This document shows, piece by piece, positions 61,282 through 64,000 of a stretch of 64,000 bases of DNA. The notes below the pieces were generated by a model, which was not told the DNA's origin, made no database searches, and worked only from the letters and a program-made list of their open reading frames with translations. A program made the translations under genes and the position numbers. Where the stretch lies: assembly GCF_000424305.1 (NCBI RefSeq), contig NZ_AUJQ01000003.1:62001-126000 (forward strand), read 5' to 3'. Source of the stretch: Pseudobutyrivibrio ruminis AD2017 (lineage in GTDB: Bacteria; Bacillota; Clostridia; Lachnospirales; Lachnospiraceae). Within the stretch, counting starts at the first letter, position 1. Every line of letters begins with the position of its first letter.

Positions 61282-61796
61282 ATCTTACACCTAATCCTTT
61301 CATAGTGTAGTCATTACTATTAAAAGTTTAGGAAATCAATATGGAAAAACTGTGTGTCATTTATCATAAATTATTGAAAAAAGTATAGGAAAAATAAGGC
61401 TTTCCTACATATTGGGGTTGAGAAAAGTGGAATTCTAAATGTAGCGATAATCAACACTTTTCTCAACTTGTATATTAGTTTATCAGAAGAGAAATGTGTA
61501 ATATATTATAAATAAATTACGGTAAAATGACTAAAGCGTGACGTTTTTAACAAAGATAACTTGTAATTAAAGAAAAATTGGGGTGAATGTACAATGTACT
61601 AAAATGGATTATATAGTACTAAAGTGATGAACAGTTGAAGAAATGGCTTTATTGATTTGTGTACTACAATAACTTGGGGTATAAGTATAAGAAGTTGACT
61701 TTTTATCTAATACCAGACGGGTGATAGACTATAAAAATAAATGATGGTATTATAAATACAGCAGATTTAGTAAACTAAGTAGAAGTCGGAGAAAAA
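61282..61796. other. 515-base AT-rich gap between divergent genes, with two hairpins
   Basis: No gene is supported here. TAGGAAA/TTTCCTA (61386-61407) and a perfect twelve-base inverted repeat TTGAGAAAAGTG/CACTTTTCTCAA (61418-61429 and 61455-61466) are present. The second could be an operator for the divergent genes on either side. No convincing -35/-10 pair was found. Confidence 0.6.
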
Positions 61797-63386
61797 ATGG
61801 GAAATTACTTAAATCCAGGAAATGAAGAATTTAAAAGAATTATAAAGTCTTCTTATATTGATAAAACTGGACTAATTAGTATTATCAATTCAAAAATAGA
61901 TACGAAGAAGAATCTTATATGTGTTAGTAGACCAAGGCGATTTGGAAAGTCATACGCTGCTCAGATGCTATGTGCTTATTATGATTGTACATGTGATTCT
62001 AAGGAATTGTTTGAGAAGTATAATATTGCAGCAACTTCAGATTTTACCACTTATTTAAATAAGTACAATGTTATATATTTGGATATAACCAGTTTTATTT
62101 CTACTATCAATAGTTCAGGATTAAGCATTGATTCTGTAGTTAAGTATATACAGGATTCTGTTATAAAAGAACTACATGCTGTTGAGAAAAACATTGACTT
62201 AACAGAGTCTTTTACGAATATTATTTTACAATTTGTTAATTTGACTGGTAAAAGGATTGTCTTTATCATAGACGAATGGGATGCTATAATTCGTGAAGCG
62301 AAGGATAATGATGCTCTGCAGAATGCTTATTTGAATTTGCTAAGAAGCTTATTTAAGAATGGCAATTTCACATCTAAAGCAATTGCAGCAGCTTATATGA
62401 CAGGAATACTTCCAATAAAAAAGGATGGAACAGAATCTGCAGTGTCAGATTTTGATGAGTACACAATTATTAGTCCTGGAAAATTTGCAGAATACACAGG
62501 ATTTACCGAAAAGGATATTTCTAAAATATGTTCAATTAACAACAATATTAGTGCGGATGATTTAAAGGCTTGGTATGATGGCTATTCTTTGGATGAGAGG
62601 AATACTATCTATAATCCATATTCTGTTATGCAAGCGGTTGAAAGGGGAAAACTAGAATCCTACTGGCGAAAAACCACCGCAGCAGAAACTTTGTTTACAT
62701 ATATAAATCTAGATTTTAAAGGCTTACAGGAAGATATAGCCAGATTAATAGCAGGTGAACAAATAGAAGTAGATGTTAATACCTTTAACAATGATGTGGA
62801 GTCTTTTAATAGTAAGGATGATGTATTAACTTTGCTTATTCATTTGGGATATTTAGCTTATGACAATGATGAACATATCGTGAGAATACCTAATAAAGAG
62901 GTTAGAATAGAATTTGAGGCGCTTCTTAAAAGTGAAAATAAATCTAGGTTGACTGACTTAGTTGTGCAATCACAGAAATTGTTTAATAAAACCTTAGATA
63001 TGGATGGAGAAGCGGTTGCAGAAGCTATTGATAGGATTCGATGTTCTGAATATGCACCTACATTTTATAACAATGAACAGGCTTTACGTTATGTTATCAA
63101 ATTTGCGTATATTAGTTGTGTAGATACTTACAATAGGGTTGAAGAACTTCCATCTGGTAAAGGTGTTGCCGATGTAGTTTATATACCTAATAATAGTAGA
63201 GTATTGCCGGGATTAATTGTTGAATTGAAATGGAATAAATCTGATAAGGCAGCCATCTCTCAAATTAAGGAAAAGAGTTATCCAAATGTTCTCAAGGATT
63301 ATTGTGGAGATATTTTACTTGTTGGAATTAATTATGATGAAAAGACAAAAAAACATAGTTGTACAATAGAAAAATATAGTAAGTAA
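61797..63386 (+). CDS. AAA-ATPase-like protein with PD-(D/E)XK domain
   Basis: The 529-residue protein belongs to the group with an N-terminal AAA-ATPase-like domain (PF09820 type; NPGNEEFKRI, YIDKTGLI, CVSRPRRFGKSYAAQML as Walker A-like loop, VFIIDEWDAI as Walker B) and a C-terminal PD-(D/E)XK nuclease-like domain with GKGVADVVYIP and IVELKWNKS as D-ExK residues. These are numerous in gut Bacteroides and Clostridia and their role is unknown; a link to mobile elements or defence has been suggested. GTCGGAG precedes the ATG. A hairpin follows. Confidence 0.88.
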   Translation: MGNYLNPGNEEFKRIIKSSYIDKTGLISIINSKIDTKKNLICVSRPRRFGKSYAAQMLCAYYDCTCDSKELFEKYNIAATSDFTTYLNKYNVIYLDITSFISTINSSGLSIDSVVKYIQDSVIKELHAVEKNIDLTESFTNIILQFVNLTGKRIVFIIDEWDAIIREAKDNDALQNAYLNLLRSLFKNGNFTSKAIAAAYMTGILPIKKDGTESAVSDFDEYTIISPGKFAEYTGFTEKDISKICSINNNISADDLKAWYDGYSLDERNTIYNPYSVMQAVERGKLESYWRKTTAAETLFTYINLDFKGLQEDIARLIAGEQIEVDVNTFNNDVESFNSKDDVLTLLIHLGYLAYDNDEHIVRIPNKEVRIEFEALLKSENKSRLTDLVVQSQKLFNKTLDMDGEAVAEAIDRIRCSEYAPTFYNNEQALRYVIKFAYISCVDTYNRVEELPSGKGVADVVYIPNNSRVLPGLIVELKWNKSDKAAISQIKEKSYPNVLKDYCGDILLVGINYDEKTKKHSCTIEKYSK

Positions 63387-63388
63387 GA

Positions 63389-63422
63389 AAGAACCTCGCT
63401 TAATTACTCCAGCGAGGTTCTT
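63389..63422. terminator. Bidirectional hairpin between convergent genes
   Basis: AAGAACCTCGCT and AGCGAGGTTCTT form a perfect twelve-pair stem with a ten-base loop. It overlaps the last codons of the minus-strand gene. The tails are only moderately T-rich. Confidence 0.75.
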
Positions 63423-64000
63423 CTTTCATAATCATTCATAAACAATGCCATGAACAAGAATAGGAATGCATACATATTTACCGTGCTTAGTGTGGTAAGT
63501 AGATACACAATGCAAAGTATCAGGCGGTCCTTATTGCCACGGGCTAATAAAAACATGCTGACTATGGCTAGTGTAACACCGATTAATCCAAGTATGCCTT
63601 CGTATGTAACTGCTTCAACAATACCTACATCTATAGCAGGGTAAGGGCGCCATTCTCCTGCAATGTAGCATTTTAATTCCTTGCGATCTAGAGCTCCCGC
63701 ACCAAAACCAAATAAAGGAGATTGTTGAAGCGTGTAGCCAATACTTGTGAGCTGTACCTTTCTAGAACCAGTGCCTCCCTGGATAGAGCCTGCCGCTTTA
63801 TCGTTTGCACCATAGCCATCTATACCTTCTGGGGCACCCTCGTTCAGATCAAAATCAAATCCCACTTCGTTCAGAATAGATTTTCCTGTACCAATATAGA
63901 AATATCTAAAATAAGGATTTCCAGCACAGTTGGTTCCGATGAATAGGAAAAGGGTTACTACAATAATGGCTGTGTTTCTGATAAATAAAATCAGTTTTCC
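63404..64000 (-). CDS. O-antigen polymerase/ligase-like membrane protein (5' part beyond window)
   Basis: The frame is open to the window end; 198 C-terminal residues are visible. They show one span near the edge, a long outer loop with a possible GTGSRKVQLTSIGYTLQQSP, then LFGFGAGALDRKELKC, and two more spans. The sPLfGfGaG motif is typical of the Wzy_C/O-antigen ligase family. It would polymerise or attach a glycan outside the membrane. The rest of the gene, and probably another glycan locus, lies beyond the window. Confidence 0.75.
   Translation of the reverse strand, partial: GKLILFIRNTAIIVVTLFLFIGTNCAGNPYFRYFYIGTGKSILNEVGFDFDLNEGAPEGIDGYGANDKAAGSIQGGTGSRKVQLTSIGYTLQQSPLFGFGAGALDRKELKCYIAGEWRPYPAIDVGIVEAVTYEGILGLIGVTLAIVSMFLLARGNKDRLILCIVYLLTTLSTVNMYAFLFLFMALFMNDYERRTSLE

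Noticed and set aside
59834-61294. Plus-strand reading frames opposite the secreted low-complexity protein
   Set aside because: They mirror the Ser/Thr/Asp-rich repeats on the minus strand, lack ribosome sites and have Val/Ser/Leu-only composition.

Overview
The window looks like the chromosome of a rumen- or gut-type Firmicute of the family Lachnospiraceae (Butyrivibrio, Pseudobutyrivibrio and Roseburia are the obvious comparisons). This is an inference. It rests on the FeoA/FeoB/FeoB-associated Cys-rich cluster, AT-rich codon use with AGGAGG-type ribosome sites and frequent TTG/GTG starts, a double-hairpin intergenic repeat of a kind I associate with this family, and cell-surface glycan genes of mixed Gram-negative and Gram-positive type. 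No rRNA or tRNA genes, CRISPR array or complete insertion sequence was seen.

Layout. (1) 1-9.2 kb: a polysaccharide operon of the ABC-export type (Wzt-like ATPase, methyltransferase-like protein, a 1176-residue kinase-like/RgpF/HAD fusion, a two-domain glycosyltransferase), then a structured RNA leader in front of UDP-glucose 6-dehydrogenase. (2) 9.2-12.0 kb: an RlmI-type rRNA methyltransferase and a GH114-M15 fusion lipoprotein. (3) 12.1-22.8 kb: a second glycan locus of two divergent operons (membrane glycosyltransferase-like protein, flippase and GT2 on the minus strand; four glycosyltransferases and a polyprenyl-phosphate sugar transferase on the plus strand). (4) 22.9-28.5 kb: LCP ligase, GlmS, HtrA, VanZ-like protein. 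(5) 28.5-35.0 kb: carbamate kinase and a double Feo iron-uptake cluster. (6) 35.0-38.1 kb: GT2, a small membrane protein, a DUF4422 glycosyltransferase, a metallophosphoesterase. (7) 38.1-39.8 kb: a HipB/HipA-like module whose promoter lies on a perfect palindrome. (8) 39.8-57.2 kb: an AT-rich third glycan island (SGNH/MBOAT O-acylation pair, GT4s, acyltransferase, radical SAM enzyme, Stealth protein, three tandem GT4 paralogues, Wzy-like polymerase, pyruvyl transferase, flippase, MenD-like TPP enzyme with an SDR), bordered by ISL3 and IS200-type transposase remnants. (9) 57.7-64 kb: two secreted proteins on the minus strand (a beta-helix protein and a low-complexity protein), an AAA/PD-(D/E)XK protein, and the 3' end of another Wzy/ligase-type gene.

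How it fits together. Most of the window builds, decorates, flips or exports, and attaches surface polysaccharides. Ugd and GlmS supply precursors, the polyprenyl-phosphate transferase starts repeat units, the GT2/GT4 enzymes extend them, the O-acyl, pyruvyl and Stealth-type enzymes decorate them, Wzx/Wzy-like proteins move and polymerise them, and the LCP protein probably anchors them to the wall. The observations most worth following up are the ugd leader RNA, the HipB/HipA-like module with its palindromic operator and leaderless start, and the MenD-like/SDR pair.
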